DNA from: DATFVJ01 sp963826515
Lineage (GTDB): Bacteria; Actinomycetota; Actinomycetes; Streptosporangiales; Streptosporangiaceae
Length of the DNA stretch: 64,000 nt
Assembly: GCA_963826515.1 (NCBI GenBank)
Contig: CAWGXI010000010.1
Span: 310,001 to 374,000, forward strand
Direction: 5' to 3'
The position numbers and the translations under genes are program-made. Numbering within the stretch: position 1 is the first letter of the stretch; each line of letters begins with the position of its first letter. Shown here one piece after another: positions 1 through 9,202 of the stretch. Under the pieces are notes generated by a model, which was not told where the DNA came from, did not search any database, and was given only the letters and a program-made list of their open reading frames with translations.

Positions 1-211
1 CGGCGGCCTTCTTGCCGAAACGCCGCTCGAACCTGGCCACCCGGCCGCCGGTGTCGAGGATCTTCTGCTTGCCCGTGTAGAACGGGTGGCAGTTCGAGCA
101 CATGTCGGCGTGGATCACGCCGGTCTTGGCCGTGCTCCGCGTGGTGAAACTGTTGCCACAGGTACAGGTGACCGTGGTGACCACGTACTCAGGGTGAATT
201 TCAGGCTTCAC
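1..211 (-). CDS. rpmE: 50S ribosomal protein L31, C-terminus cut by window edge
   Basis: Structural protein of the large ribosomal subunit. The 70 visible residues begin at a GTG preceded by GGAG with a five-base spacer. They carry CTCG near residue 14 and CSNCHP near residue 37, the four-cysteine zinc ribbon of the Zn-binding L31 class, followed by the basic GGRVARFERRFGKK stretch. Only a few C-terminal residues can be missing. It lies downstream of rho on the same strand, the usual actinobacterial order. Because the cysteines are intact, this is the zinc-dependent paralogue rather than the cysteine-free form. Confidence 0.95.
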   Translation of the reverse strand, partial: MKPEIHPEYVVTTVTCTCGNSFTTRSTAKTGVIHADMCSNCHPFYTGKQKILDTGGRVARFERRFGKKAA

Positions 212-447
212 GTCAACTCCTGGTTTCTGCCGGTCGCCGGGTCGCCGCGGCTGTGCCGCAACCGGGCTCTGTCGAACAGCCCTGTCACAAACACAGCCAG
301 GCGTGAACCGGTACCGCGATATTTGGCTTACCAGTCTGCCAGAGGCTGGAACGCTGCGCGGGCCTCCGTGATTCCCGGTGCCGCGCCCCGGCCCGCCGCT
401 CCGAGGGCGGCACGCAGAGCTCGATCGATTGATCTGAGGTGATCGGG

Positions 448-2665
448 CTACGAGCTGATTGTCGTCTTCTGGACCTGGAGGAGGAACTCGGCGTTGCTCT
501 TCGTCTCCCGCATCTTCTCAAGGAGTAGCTCGAGCGCCTGCTGGACGTCGAGAGCGTGCAGCACCCGGCGGAGCTGCCATACGACCTTAAGCTCCTCCGG
601 CGACATGAGGATCTCTTCCTTACGGGTACCGGAGGCGTCCACGTCCACCGCCGGGAAGATCCGCCTGTCGGCGAGCTCGCGGCGGAGCCGGAGTTCCATG
701 TTGCCGGTGCCCTTGAACTCCTCGAAGATGACCTCATCCATCCGGGAGCCCGTCTCGATCAGCGCCGTCGCCAAGATGGTCAGCGAGCCGCCGTTCTCGA
801 TGTTGCGGGCCGCCCCGAAGAACCGCTTCGGCGGGTACAGCGCGGTGGAGTCCACCCCACCGGACAGGATCCGGCCGCTCGCGGGCGCGGCCAGGTTGTA
901 GGCACGGCCGAGCCTGGTGATGGAGTCGAGCAGCACAACCACGTCGTGGCCCATCTCGACCAGCCGCTTCGCGCGCTCGATGGCAAGCTCCGCGACCGTC
1001 GTGTGATCCTCGGCCGGCCGGTCAAAGGTGGAATGGATCACCTCACCCTTCACCGAACGCTGCATGTCGGTGACTTCCTCTGGGCGCTCATCCACGAGCA
1101 CGACCATGAGGTGGCATTCCGGGTTGTTCTTGGTAATCGCGTTCGCGATCGCCTGCAGGATCATCGTCTTACCCGCCTTCGGCGGTGACACGATCAGCCC
1201 ACGCTGGCCCTTGCCGATCGGGCTGACGAGATCGATGATCCGCGTGGTCAGGCCGAGCGGCTCGGTCTCGAGGCGCAGCCGGTCCTGCGGGTAGAGCGGA
1301 ACGAGCTTGCTGAAGTCGGGGCGTCCGCGCGACTGCTCTGGATCAAGGCCATTGACCTTGTCGAGCCGGACAAGCGCATTGAACTTCTCCCTCCGCTCGC
1401 CGTCACGCGGCTGGCGGACCGCTCCCTCGATCACGTCGCCCTTGCGCAGGCCGTACTTGCGGACCTGGGAGAGCGACACATAGACGTCACTCGAACCCGG
1501 CAGATAGCCGGAAGTGCGGACGAACGCGTAGTTGTCCAGGACGTCCAGAATGCCCGCGATCGGGATGAGCACGTCATCCTCGGTGACGACTGGTTCGCCG
1601 TCCTGCCTGTCACGGCGGCTACGGTTGCGGTTGCGGAACCTGTCCCGGTCCCTGCGGCGGCCACGCTGGCCGTCGCCGTCGTCATCAGACCGGTTCTGCT
1701 GGTCACCGCCCCGGTTCCCTGAAGCAGTGTTCTGGTCACGCCCGTCGCGGCCCTGCTGGTCGCGGCCCTCCCGGCCCTGGTCGCGCCCATCGCGGCCCTG
1801 CTGGTCACGGCCCTGCTGGTCACGGCCCTGCTGGTCACGGCGCTGCGGCTCGCGGTTGTTGCGCCGCCTGCGGTCGCCGCGCTGGTCATCACCGCGCTGG
1901 TCATCACCGCGCTGGTCGTCACCCCGCGGGCCGCCTCCGACCTCTTCCCCGCCGTGGGACCCCCCGGTGTGCTCCACGGATCCGCCAGTCAGTGCCGCGT
2001 CACCCGGCTGGAAGCCGCCGGTCCCGCCAGGGCCCGCGACAGCCGTTCCCGCAGCCGCGCCGCTGGCTGGTGGCCCGGCCTCAGGTGCCGGTGAACCATG
2101 TGCAGCTGGGCTGTCCCCAGCGCTCGAACCGGCGCCTTCCCCACCCGGGCTGTGCCGGTCGAAGCTGAGCTGCTGGTCGCCGGCACCTGCACTGGTGCCA
2201 TGATCAGCCGATATGGATGTTTCTGGTTGCATAGCGTCCTGCTCATCAGGACGGGGGTCACCGGCTCCCGCAGGCGCGCCCCGTTTGGCTGAGTTTGAAT
2301 CGACAGCGCCAGCCGAGAAGCGGCCGGCCCGAGCCGGCCCTGGCCGTTGCTGGTGCGGAAACGGAACTCCCCCGATCCGGTCCCCTCCCATCGGCGGCGG
2401 GCTCGTCCATGATCGCCCGCTCCTGGATCGCTTCAACGAGCTGGCTCTTGCGCATTCGCCCGGTCCCGCTGATGCCAAGGGACTGGGCCAGCCGCTGCAG
2501 CTCGGGCAACAGCATCGACGCCAGGCCAGTGCCGGGCCTGCGGCGCGGCGGCCTGGCGGCCGCGGCTGGAGCCTCGCCGGATGCCCCGCCAGCGTTTCCG
2601 GCCGTAGCGGGGGTCGCATCAGGCGTGTCTGCCGGGCCGGTGAGGAGTTCGGTGGTGTCGCGCAC
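448..2665 (-). CDS. rho: transcription termination factor Rho, with a frameshift near the N-terminus
   Basis: Hexameric RNA helicase that ends transcription. The start is a GTG at 2665 with GGAAGG seven bases upstream; this frame gives the Rho_N helical domain (LQRLAQSLGIS...RKSQLVEAIQE, residues about 50-85). It then closes at 2258. The rest lies in the frame ending at 448: a long Asp/Arg/Gln/Gly-rich insertion typical of actinobacterial Rho, the RNA-binding cold-shock fold (GILDVLDNYAFVRTSGYLPG), Walker A SPPKAGKT, the DERPEEV box, DSITRLGRAYN and the GRILSGGVDS loop. Joining the two frames needs one base skipped (one extra base in the sequence) between about 2400 and 2260. Since Rho is usually important for growth, a sequence error is as likely as a real mutation. 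It lies between the thr/lys cluster and rpmE. Confidence 0.9.
1741..1926 (-). repeat. 15-bp tandem repeats coding the Rho RGD/QQG-rich insert
   Basis: Two runs of in-frame 15-bp units code repeated GRDQQ and RGDDQ pentapeptides inside Rho. The units stay in multiples of three, so they look maintained as protein repeats. Such Arg/Asp-rich inserts are characteristic of actinobacterial Rho and are thought to add RNA affinity. Confidence 0.75.
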
Positions 2666-3602
2666 AAAGCGTCCTTCCCAGGGAGCGGGCTCCGGTCACT
2701 CGTGCGACCGGCAGACCCGGCGGTGCGGTACGGCCGGCTTGTCCGGCCGCATTCCTTAGTAGCCGTGATGTCCAGGCACCCCTTTCACGCGACGGCAGGT
2801 GCGATCTGCCACCGCATGTGCGAGCACCCCATCCGCAGTTACCGCAGAAAAATCCGGGTACGAACAGATGACCGGGGAGGTTTGCTCGGTCAGATCCTCC
2901 GGGCCTGCTCCAACCATGACGCCGCATCCGCGCCCTGATGGTCGCGGGAACGGTCCAGTGTTCTGGAATGCGCACGGAGGGCCACCCCCGCGGCGCGACG
3001 ACCCTGCCGGCCGGGCAATGAGTGGCTGACGAGCACCTGCCCCGCAACGGGGCATCTGGCGCAGCACCCAGCCTAACACCACGAGAGGCCACGGTATTCC
3101 CTAGAAAGTTCTCCGTGTGTCGCGCAAGCTGACGAACGATCTTGCGGTCAGGCTCACACCACTGCCCGGCCGCATCTGTCCCAGGCCGCATCCGGGCGAC
3201 GCCTCGCGCAGGGCAGTGCCGGACTTGGCTGCGGTATTGCCGGGCTGAACGTTGGCGCCTTGCCTGTCGACGTTCAGGGGGCTTACAACGCATGCAGTAC
3301 CCGTTTCGCCGCCGATTGAACCGAATCGGTCCGGTGAGCACGACCCAAAGCGCGCCGGGGGCCGGTCCGAAATAAGTGCTCACGGCGGGGGACCCGCCCT
3401 ACGACAGCCTCTGCAGGCCAGCTCATCACGCTTCCTCGCGGGAACGCCGGTTCGAACGGCGTGAATGACACTCGGATAATTATCGGCGGCCAGGGCGCTG
3501 CCGTCACACGCCGCCCTCACTGCAGCCTTTGCACACTGCCGTCACACCATCACTGGTGCTTTCATACGCCTGCCGTCACCTGCTGCCGTCGCGGCACTCT
3601 CG
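2666..3602. other. 937-bp gap between thrC and rho, no supported gene
   Basis: In related actinobacteria homoserine kinase (thrB) sits here. I see no kinase motif (no GLGSSA-type phosphate loop) in any frame. The longest minus-strand frame (2619-3383) has the composition of shadow coding and no recognisable domain. Near 3500-3600 the words CTGCCGTCAC and CTCGTCAC recur several times without clear periodicity. The rho promoter must lie in the right-hand part, but no confident -35/-10 pair stands out. Confidence 0.6.
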
Positions 3603-4850
3603 TCACGCCAGCCCAAGAGATGCAGCCGCCACGGCCGCGTCAACCGGTATCACCGGCGGGGCGGGCGCACCTGACACTGCCCAATCGGGCTCCTTCAGCC
3701 CGTTGCCCGTGATGGTGCAGACAACGCGGGAACCTACCGGGACCTGGCCGTTCTCACAAGCCTGGAGCAGCCCTGCGACGCTGGCCGCCGACGCGAGCTC
3801 GGCGAAGACGGCCTCCTCGCGGGCGAGCAGGCGGTAGGCGGCAATGATCTGCCGGTCGGTGACGGCCTCGATCAGGCCGTCCGACTCGTCGCGCGCCGCC
3901 TCCGCGAGGTGCCAGGAGGCCGGGTTGCCGATCCGGATCGCGGTCGCGATCGTGTGCGGGGAAAGCACAGGCTCGCCCCGCACGATCGGGGCGGCGCCGC
4001 TAGCCTGGAAGCCGAACATCCGCGGGCGGCCCCCCGCCTTTCCCAGCTCGGCATACTCGCTGTATCCCCGCCAGTACGCACTGATGTTGCCGGCGTTGCC
4101 CACCGGCAGGCAGTGCACGTCAGGGGCGTCGCCAAGATCGTCGATGATCTCGAACGCGGCGGTCTTCTGGCCCTGCAAGCGGTACGGGTTGACGGAGTTC
4201 ACCAGCGCGACGGGGAAATCAATGGCGAGCTTGCGCGCCAGTTCGAGGCAGTCGTCGAAGTTGCCGTCCACCTGCAGCAGGCGGGCGCCATGCACGAGCG
4301 CCTGGGCGAGCTTGCCGAGCGCGATCTTGCCACGCGGCACGAGCACGGCGCAGACCAGCCCTGCCCGCGCCGCGTACGCCGCGGCGCTCGCGCTGGTGTT
4401 GCCTGTCGAGGCGCAGATCACCGCCTTGGCGCCGTCTTGCACCGCTCGGCTGATTGCCACCGTCATGCCGCGGTCCTTGAAGGACCCGGTCGGGTTGAGG
4501 CCCTCAACCTTGAGATGGACGTCGCAGCCTGTCCGCGCCGACAACCTGGGGGCCGGCAGCAGGGGCGTGGCGCCCTCGCGCAAGGTCACAACCGGTGTCG
4601 CCGCGGAGACCGGCAGCAGGTCACGGTATTCCTCGATCACGCCACGCCAGCGGCACGCGGAAGGCGCGGCAGGAGCGGCAGGCGCGGCAGGAGCGGCCGG
4701 CGCGGCAGGAGCGGCCGGCGAAGCGGACGCGGCAGGCGAGGCGGGCGCGCGAGCGAGCGAGCGCTCAGCGGAGGCCCCGCGCGTTTCGGCGCCCACCGCA
4801 GAGCCAGGTGAAGGCGCCGAAGCAGAGCCTGCTGCTCCCGGTCCGGTCAT
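3603..4850 (-). CDS. thrC: threonine synthase
   Basis: PLP enzyme converting O-phospho-L-homoserine to threonine. The PLP lysine is K125 in NPTGSFKDRGM. The phosphate-binding GNAGNISAYWRGY loop and the C-terminal TGNGLKEPD are present, and the catalytic core is of normal length. The first 65 residues are an Ala/Pro/Ser-rich extension not seen in typical Streptomyces ThrC, whose proteins begin at about the WRGVIEEYRD segment; no internal ATG offers a shorter start. The ATG overlaps the hom stop as ATGA, so the two are probably translationally coupled. It lies downstream of hom and lysA. Its substrate must come from a homoserine kinase elsewhere, because thrB is missing from the usual place. 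Confidence 0.95.
   Translation of the reverse strand: MTGPGAAGSASAPSPGSAVGAETRGASAERSLARAPASPAASASPAAPAAPAAPAAPAAPAAPSACRWRGVIEEYRDLLPVSAATPVVTLREGATPLLPAPRLSARTGCDVHLKVEGLNPTGSFKDRGMTVAISRAVQDGAKAVICASTGNTSASAAAYAARAGLVCAVLVPRGKIALGKLAQALVHGARLLQVDGNFDDCLELARKLAIDFPVALVNSVNPYRLQGQKTAAFEIIDDLGDAPDVHCLPVGNAGNISAYWRGYSEYAELGKAGGRPRMFGFQASGAAPIVRGEPVLSPHTIATAIRIGNPASWHLAEAARDESDGLIEAVTDRQIIAAYRLLAREEAVFAELASAASVAGLLQACENGQVPVGSRVVCTITGNGLKEPDWAVSGAPAPPVIPVDAAVAAASLGLA
4663..4716 (-). repeat. three 18-bp tandem units in the 5' end of thrC
   Basis: Three near-identical 18-bp units (GGCGCGGCAGGAGCGGC on the plus strand) encode the Ala-Ala-Pro repeats of the ThrC N-terminal extension. A fourth, diverged unit follows. 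The unit length keeps the frame, as expected from slippage in a flexible linker. Confidence 0.8.
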
Positions 4851-6136
4851 TGGCCGTCCTCTCCCTCGACCCGCATCACGCTGGCAACCGCCCGCACCAC
4901 ATCCATCGCGCGCAGGTCCTGAACCGTCGACGCGAGCGCCGCATCCTTCGCCTGGTAAGTAACGATCACGAGCTGAGCGTCATCACCGTGCCCGTCCTGG
5001 CGCACAGCCTGGATGGATACTTCGTGCGCGGCGAACGCCTCGGCGACCCTGGCGAGCACGCCAGGCCGGTCGGCCACGTCGAGCGCCACGTGGTACCTGG
5101 TGGTCGTTTCACCTATCGGCCGGACAGGAAGCCCGGCATAGGTGGACGCGTCAGGCCCCCTTGTTCCCGCGAGCCTATTGCGCGACACCGCTACGACGTC
5201 GCCGAGCACGGCGCTCGCCGTGGGGGCACCGCCGGCGCCCGCGCCGTAGAACATCAACCGGCCGGCGGACTCGGCCTCGACGAACACCGCGTTATAGGCC
5301 TCGCGCACGCCGGCCAGCGGGTGCTCGCGGGGGATCATCGCCGGATGGACGCGTACCGACACGCCGCTGCCGCCGCGCTCGCAGATGGCGAGCAGCTTGA
5401 CCACGCAGCCGAGAGCGCGAGCGCTCGCGATGTCAGCCGCGGTCACCTCGGTGATGCCCTCACGGTGGACATCAGCGGCGGTCACCGCTGTGTGGAAGGC
5501 CAGTCCGGCCAGGATCGCCGCTTTCGCCGCGGCATCGAACCCCTCGACATCCGCGGTCGGATCCGCCTCCGCGTAGCCGAGCGCCTGGGCCTCGTCGAGC
5601 GCGTCAGAAAATCCCGCGTTGCCCGAATCCATCCGGTCGAGGATGAAGTTGGTGGTGCCATTGACGATGCCAAGTACCCGGTGCACATGATCGCCGGCCA
5701 GTGACTCGCGCAGCGGCCGGAGCAGCGGTATGGCGCCCGCCACCGAAGCCTCGTAGTAGAGGTCGGCGCCGTACTCGCGGGCGGCGCCGTGGATCGTCGC
5801 GCCGTCGTCGGCGAGCAGCGCCTTGTTGGCGGTGACCACCGACTTTCCTGACTTCATCGCGGCCACGAGCAGGGATCTGGCCGGCTCGATGCCCCCGATC
5901 ACCTCCACCACGATGTCGACGTCCGGCCTGGTGGCAAGTTCCATCGCGTCGGTGGTCAGCAGTGACGGCGCGATTTCGACCGTTCGCCTGCGCCCAGGGC
6001 GGCGCACCGCGACGCCCGCAAGCTCGAGCGGCGCGCCGATCCGCGCCGCGAGATCTCCGGCCTGCTCGCGGAGCAGCCGGACAACCTCCGAGCCGACCAC
6101 CCCGCAGCCCAGCAGCGCCACTTTCAGCGGCTCCAC
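4847..6136 (-). CDS. hom: homoserine dehydrogenase
   Basis: NAD(P)-dependent reduction of aspartate semialdehyde to homoserine, shared by the threonine and methionine branches. Residues 1-30 hold the Rossmann loop GCGVVGSEV. The catalytic domain contains NGTTNFIL and the YAEADPTADVEG substrate-binding segment with its downstream lysine region. The last 80 residues are an ACT domain (YHVALDVADRPGVLARVAEAF), the usual site of threonine feedback. At 429 aa it has the normal actinobacterial length. The GTG start at 6136 is chosen because GGGAG lies seven bases upstream. It is followed directly by thrC with a four-base overlap and preceded by lysA, so the three probably form one operon. Confidence 0.96.
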   Translation of the reverse strand: MEPLKVALLGCGVVGSEVVRLLREQAGDLAARIGAPLELAGVAVRRPGRRRTVEIAPSLLTTDAMELATRPDVDIVVEVIGGIEPARSLLVAAMKSGKSVVTANKALLADDGATIHGAAREYGADLYYEASVAGAIPLLRPLRESLAGDHVHRVLGIVNGTTNFILDRMDSGNAGFSDALDEAQALGYAEADPTADVEGFDAAAKAAILAGLAFHTAVTAADVHREGITEVTAADIASARALGCVVKLLAICERGGSGVSVRVHPAMIPREHPLAGVREAYNAVFVEAESAGRLMFYGAGAGGAPTASAVLGDVVAVSRNRLAGTRGPDASTYAGLPVRPIGETTTRYHVALDVADRPGVLARVAEAFAAHEVSIQAVRQDGHGDDAQLVIVTYQAKDAALASTVQDLRAMDVVRAVASVMRVEGEDGQ

Positions 6137-6205
6137 CGCAGCATCGCTCCCTTCGCCGGTGCCGGGTCATGGTGCCTGGCATTCGTGCCTCAGCGGCCTC
6201 CCGCC

Positions 6206-7594
6206 TCACCCGACGTCCAGCCGCATCAGGTCATCGCATGTTTCCCTGCGGACGATGACCCTCGTCGTTCCCGCCCGCACCGCGACGACCGCCGGGCGCG
6301 GGATGTGGTTGTAGTTACTCGCCATCGACCTGCAGTAAGCCCCGGTGGCCGCGACCGCGACCAGGTCGCCGGGCGCGAGGTCGGCCGGCAGGTAGAGGTC
6401 ACGGACCACGATGTCCCCGCTCTCGCAGTGCCTGCCGACCAGCCTGGACAGCATCGGTGGCGCCGCGGATTCGCGGGACGCGAGTACACACGTGTACTCG
6501 GCGTCGTAGAGCGCCGTGCGGATGTTGTCGCTCATGCCGCCGTCGATGCTCACGTAGGCCCTTAGGCCGTCGACATCCTTGACCGTGCCGACTTCGTACA
6601 GCGTAACCGTGCCAGGCCCGCAGATCGCCCGGCCGGGCTCGACGGTGAGCCTGGGCACCTCAAGACCGGCGGCGCGGCATTCGCTCCGCACGATCGCGTG
6701 GATGTTCCCGGCGATCTCGGCCACCGAGGCGGGATCGTCCGTGCCTGTGTAGGCGATGCCATAGCCGCCGCCGAGATCCAGTTCCGCGGTCGGCGCGCCG
6801 ATCGAGTCGCGGATCGCCGTGGCGAGGCCGAGCACGCGGTGCGCCGCCGCCTCGAAGCCCGCCGTGTCGAAGATCTGGGAGCCGATGTGCGAGTGCAGCC
6901 CGGCGAACTCCAGCGCCTGAAAGGCAAGGACGCGCCGCACCGCCTCCGCCGCCGCCCCCGAGGAAAGCGAGAAGCCGAATTTCTGGTCGTCGTGCGCGGT
7001 GGCCACGAATTCGTGGGTATGCGCCTCCACGCCGGTGGTGACCCGGACGAGGACCTTTGGCCGCGCGCCGTGACGTTCCGCGAGGTAGCCGAGCCTGGCG
7101 ATCTCCTCGAACGAGTCCAGCACGATGTGGCCTACGCCTGCGGTGATCGCCTGCTCGAGTTCGGCTACCAGCTTGTTGTTGCCGTGCATGGTGATGCGCA
7201 CGGGAGGTACGCCAGCCGCGAGCGCGACCGCAAGCTCGCCACCGGTGCAGACGTCCACGCCGAGGCCCTCCTCGGCAACCCAGCGCAGCACCGCGCGGCA
7301 GCAGAACGCTTTCGCCGCGTAGAAAACGGCCGAGCCGGGCCCGAACGCCTCGCGGTAGTCGCGGCACCTGCTGCGGAAATCCTCTTCATCGAGCACGAAG
7401 ATCGGCGTGCCGTGTGCTGCCGCCAGCTCGCGTACGTCGACGTCGCCGATGGTCAGCACGCCGGCTTTCCGCGCCGCCGTGCGCGGCCAGACGCGCGGGT
7501 CGAGCAGATTCAGGTCCGCGGGCGGCGCTGGCGGGTGGTCGGCGGGAAGCAGGCTCGCGTGCATCGGGCCTGCCGGGTGGGCGACGCGGCTCAC
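6206..7594 (-). CDS. lysA: diaminopimelate decarboxylase
   Basis: PLP enzyme for the last step of lysine synthesis, meso-diaminopimelate to L-lysine. Diagnostic segments in order are FYAAKAF with the PLP lysine, HGNNK, HIGSQI, LDLGGGYG for the phosphate, EPGRAI, and CESGD with the active-site cysteine from the partner subunit. The GTG start at 7594 has GAGGAG seven bases upstream. At 462 aa it is of normal size with a short N-terminal extension. The argS gene that often precedes lysA in actinomycetes is not here; a response regulator and a tRNA-Arg lie upstream instead. Confidence 0.96.
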   Translation of the reverse strand: MSRVAHPAGPMHASLLPADHPPAPPADLNLLDPRVWPRTAARKAGVLTIGDVDVRELAAAHGTPIFVLDEEDFRSRCRDYREAFGPGSAVFYAAKAFCCRAVLRWVAEEGLGVDVCTGGELAVALAAGVPPVRITMHGNNKLVAELEQAITAGVGHIVLDSFEEIARLGYLAERHGARPKVLVRVTTGVEAHTHEFVATAHDDQKFGFSLSSGAAAEAVRRVLAFQALEFAGLHSHIGSQIFDTAGFEAAAHRVLGLATAIRDSIGAPTAELDLGGGYGIAYTGTDDPASVAEIAGNIHAIVRSECRAAGLEVPRLTVEPGRAICGPGTVTLYEVGTVKDVDGLRAYVSIDGGMSDNIRTALYDAEYTCVLASRESAAPPMLSRLVGRHCESGDIVVRDLYLPADLAPGDLVAVAATGAYCRSMASNYNHIPRPAVVAVRAGTTRVIVRRETCDDLMRLDVG

Positions 7595-7921
7595 TTCTGC
7601 TCCTCACAGGATTTGCGGTGCGCCCGCGCCAAGCAGGTCGAGGCCGGCGCCGGGATGGGCGAGCCGACGGCGCCGGTGCCGAGGGCCGCAGCCTGCCGTG
7701 ACGTCACGACGGCGTGCGCATGTGTGTACCGCACAGCGTAGCCGTGGTCACCGAGATGATGCTTAACGGCTGCGCGGGGCGCGTCAGGCGGCCCGCCGGT
7801 GGTGGCTTCGCCACCCAGAAGCGGTGACGCGGTTTCGCATGCTGGCGCAGCGCGCGGCAGCCGTTATGCATCGGTCAAGGTATCCGGGACAGCGGCGGCG
7901 GCAGGCGATCTGCGCGGGGCC
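7595..7921. other. intergenic region upstream of lysA
   Basis: About 330 bp between lysA and the response regulator. It should contain the promoter of the lysA-hom-thrC unit. I see no gene, hairpin or repeat I would defend. Confidence 0.5.
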
Positions 7922-8323
7922 TCACTGGCCCCCGAACGGGCGGGGTGCCGTGCCCGCGAGTTCGCGGACGATCCTGATCATCTCGCCTGGATCGAACGGC
8001 TTGGTCAGATAGGCGTCGACACCGATCTGGATGCCACGGCTCCTGTCATCCTCCTGTGCCCGCGCGGTGATCAGGACCAGCTTGATGCGGCTGGTCAGCG
8101 GATCGTCGCGCAATTGTGCCGCGGTGGCCCAGCCGTCCAGGCGCGGCATCATCACGTCCAGGGTGATCACGTCCGGCTTGATCGCCGATACCTTGTCCAG
8201 GCAGTCCTGGCCGTCGACCGCCGTCGCCACGTCGAATCCCTCGAGCGTCAGGTTGACGGCGATGAGTTGCCTGATCACCTCGTCGTCGTCGACAACGAGC
8301 ACGCGCCCAAGTTCCTCGCCCAC
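7922..8323 (-). CDS. single-domain response regulator (CheY-like)
   Basis: About 133 aa consisting only of a receiver domain: acidic pair DDDE near the start, phospho-acceptor Asp in ITLDVMMPRLDG, Thr in LITA and Lys in YLTKPF. There is no output domain, so it probably acts by protein contact within a phosphorelay. The frame stays open upstream into the tRNA gene, so I place the start at the GTG at 8323; a GTG at 8302, directly before VLVVDDDE, is an alternative. A stand-alone regulator at this place next to lysA is common in actinomycetes. The sensor kinase partner is not in view. Confidence 0.85.
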   Translation of the reverse strand: MGEELGRVLVVDDDEVIRQLIAVNLTLEGFDVATAVDGQDCLDKVSAIKPDVITLDVMMPRLDGWATAAQLRDDPLTSRIKLVLITARAQEDDRSRGIQIGVDAYLTKPFDPGEMIRIVRELAGTAPRPFGGQ

Positions 8324-8418
8324 GGGCGCGAGGCTAGCGCTTCCTGGCCCGTCGCGGCAGGTGATCTGGCAGGTGCCCGGGTGAGCCGCGTGGCTGATAA
8401 CCTTGCTGCGTCCCCCGG

Positions 8419-8490
8419 GCCCCCGTAGCTCAGGGGAGAGAGCAACGGCCTCCGGAGCCGTGAGCGCAGGTTCGAATCCTGTCGGGGGCA
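8419..8490 (+). tRNA. tRNA-Arg (anticodon CCG)
   Basis: Full cloverleaf: acceptor GCCCCCG pairs with CGGGGGC, D-stem GCTC/GAGC, anticodon stem ACGGC/GCCGT with loop CTCCGGA (anticodon CCG, reading CGG), and T-stem GCAGG/CCTGT around TTCGAAT. The discriminator is A and CCA is not encoded. It serves as the integration site for the elements to its right. Confidence 0.96.
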
Positions 8491-8491
8491 C
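8449..8491 (+). other. att site inside tRNA-Arg (left end of element A)
   Basis: The 43 bases from the anticodon loop to one base past the tRNA 3' end recur exactly at 23740-23782 and with one substitution and one inserted G at 40316-40359. This is the pattern left by tyrosine-recombinase elements that use a tRNA 3' half as attB and restore the gene on integration. Confidence 0.85.
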
Positions 8492-8564
8492 CCCGAACCC
8501 ACTAGCGGATAAAGCGACCCGACCAGCGGGAAGGCCAATCTCGCGGATCGCCGTCTGCCGCCAG

Positions 8565-8637
8565 GATGCGACAGGAAACGCCACCGTCTGACGCCTTCCG
8601 CGCCCCATACGCGCCCCAAGACGTCAGTCAGCGTCGC
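8565..8637 (+). repeat. left-arm sequence shared with the integrase element at 23854-23927
   Basis: The blocks GGAAACGCCAC, TTCCGCG and CCCAAGA occur in the same order and spacing here and at 23854-23927, just right of the second att site. In the second copy the shared stretch ends at the 3' end of an integrase gene. I infer that element A once had a related integrase here, now lost. Confidence 0.55.
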
Positions 8638-8777
8638 GGGAGTGTGAGTGTCTTCGGCGCTGAGGTTACGTACCACGTCAGGGCGACACACGGTTTCTTG
8701 CCGCGTACCAGGCTAGAACGCCTCCGCAGCAACGCCCGGTTCTCCTTTGCCGGTGTGGCCGCAGCCGGGGCTTCAGA

Positions 8778-8960
8778 TCAATAGGAGGGATGAGACTCGA
8801 TCCAGTTGGCGACCAGCCGCCGCACCAGGGCATCCGCCTCGCTCATCGCCATCGTCAGGTTCGCGCCGGGAGTGCCTTGCATCCGGGCATGACGGGCTTC
8901 GTCGCCGCTAATGCCAGGGTGGTTAGCCGAGGCCGTGAGCCGGTCGATGTCCGCCTTCAT
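8778..8960 (-). CDS. small hypothetical protein, 60 aa
   Basis: Unrecognised. ATG start with GGAG nine bases upstream. The protein is predicted soluble and largely helical, with segments DIDRLTASA and ADALVRRLVANWIES and no membrane segment. It lies just inside the left end of element A and its start abuts the first 105-bp inverted-repeat copy. It could be the remnant of a larger gene. Confidence 0.4.
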   Translation of the reverse strand: MKADIDRLTASANHPGISGDEARHARMQGTPGANLTMAMSEADALVRRLVANWIESHPSY

Positions 8961-8965
8961 GGTCT

Positions 8966-9070
8966 ACGACTCCGCACAATTACGGATGTCGTGCCGACCA
9001 GGCTTCCCGGCGCGCCAGACCCGATTTTAGGCCTGCACCGGTATCACTGCCAAGAGACTGGCAGCTACGA
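8966..9070 (+). repeat. 105-bp inverted repeat, left copy
   Basis: The segment from ACGACTCCGCAC to GGCAGCTACGA matches the reverse complement of 19671-19776 along its whole length, with the core TTACGGATGTCGTGCCGACC and GGCTTCCCGGCGC identical. It contains a hairpin CTGCCA-agagac-TGGCAG (here preceded by CA). The two copies face each other across the kdp block. Confidence 0.8.
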
Positions 9071-9202
9071 GCCTTGATCACAGACGGTCCAAGCAATCGG
9101 GTCTAACAGGCGACACGGATGTAAGGCCCGAATCGGGCATTACGGGGGGTCATCTTCCTGCCGTGAAAGGCTCGCGCGACACGCGAGCCGACAGGAGAAA
9201 GC

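Noticed and set aside
1741..1926. Regular repeats in rho considered as a CRISPR-like array
   Set aside because: Units are contiguous without spacers and code pentapeptide repeats in frame.
448..2665. Programmed ribosomal frameshifting in rho
   Set aside because: No slippery heptamer plus downstream structure could be located, and several other genes in the window show similar single-base shifts, favouring sequence error or mutation.
2619..3383. 254-codon minus-strand frame as a candidate for the missing thrB
   Set aside because: No GHMP-kinase motif, overlaps the start of rho and has shadow-like composition.
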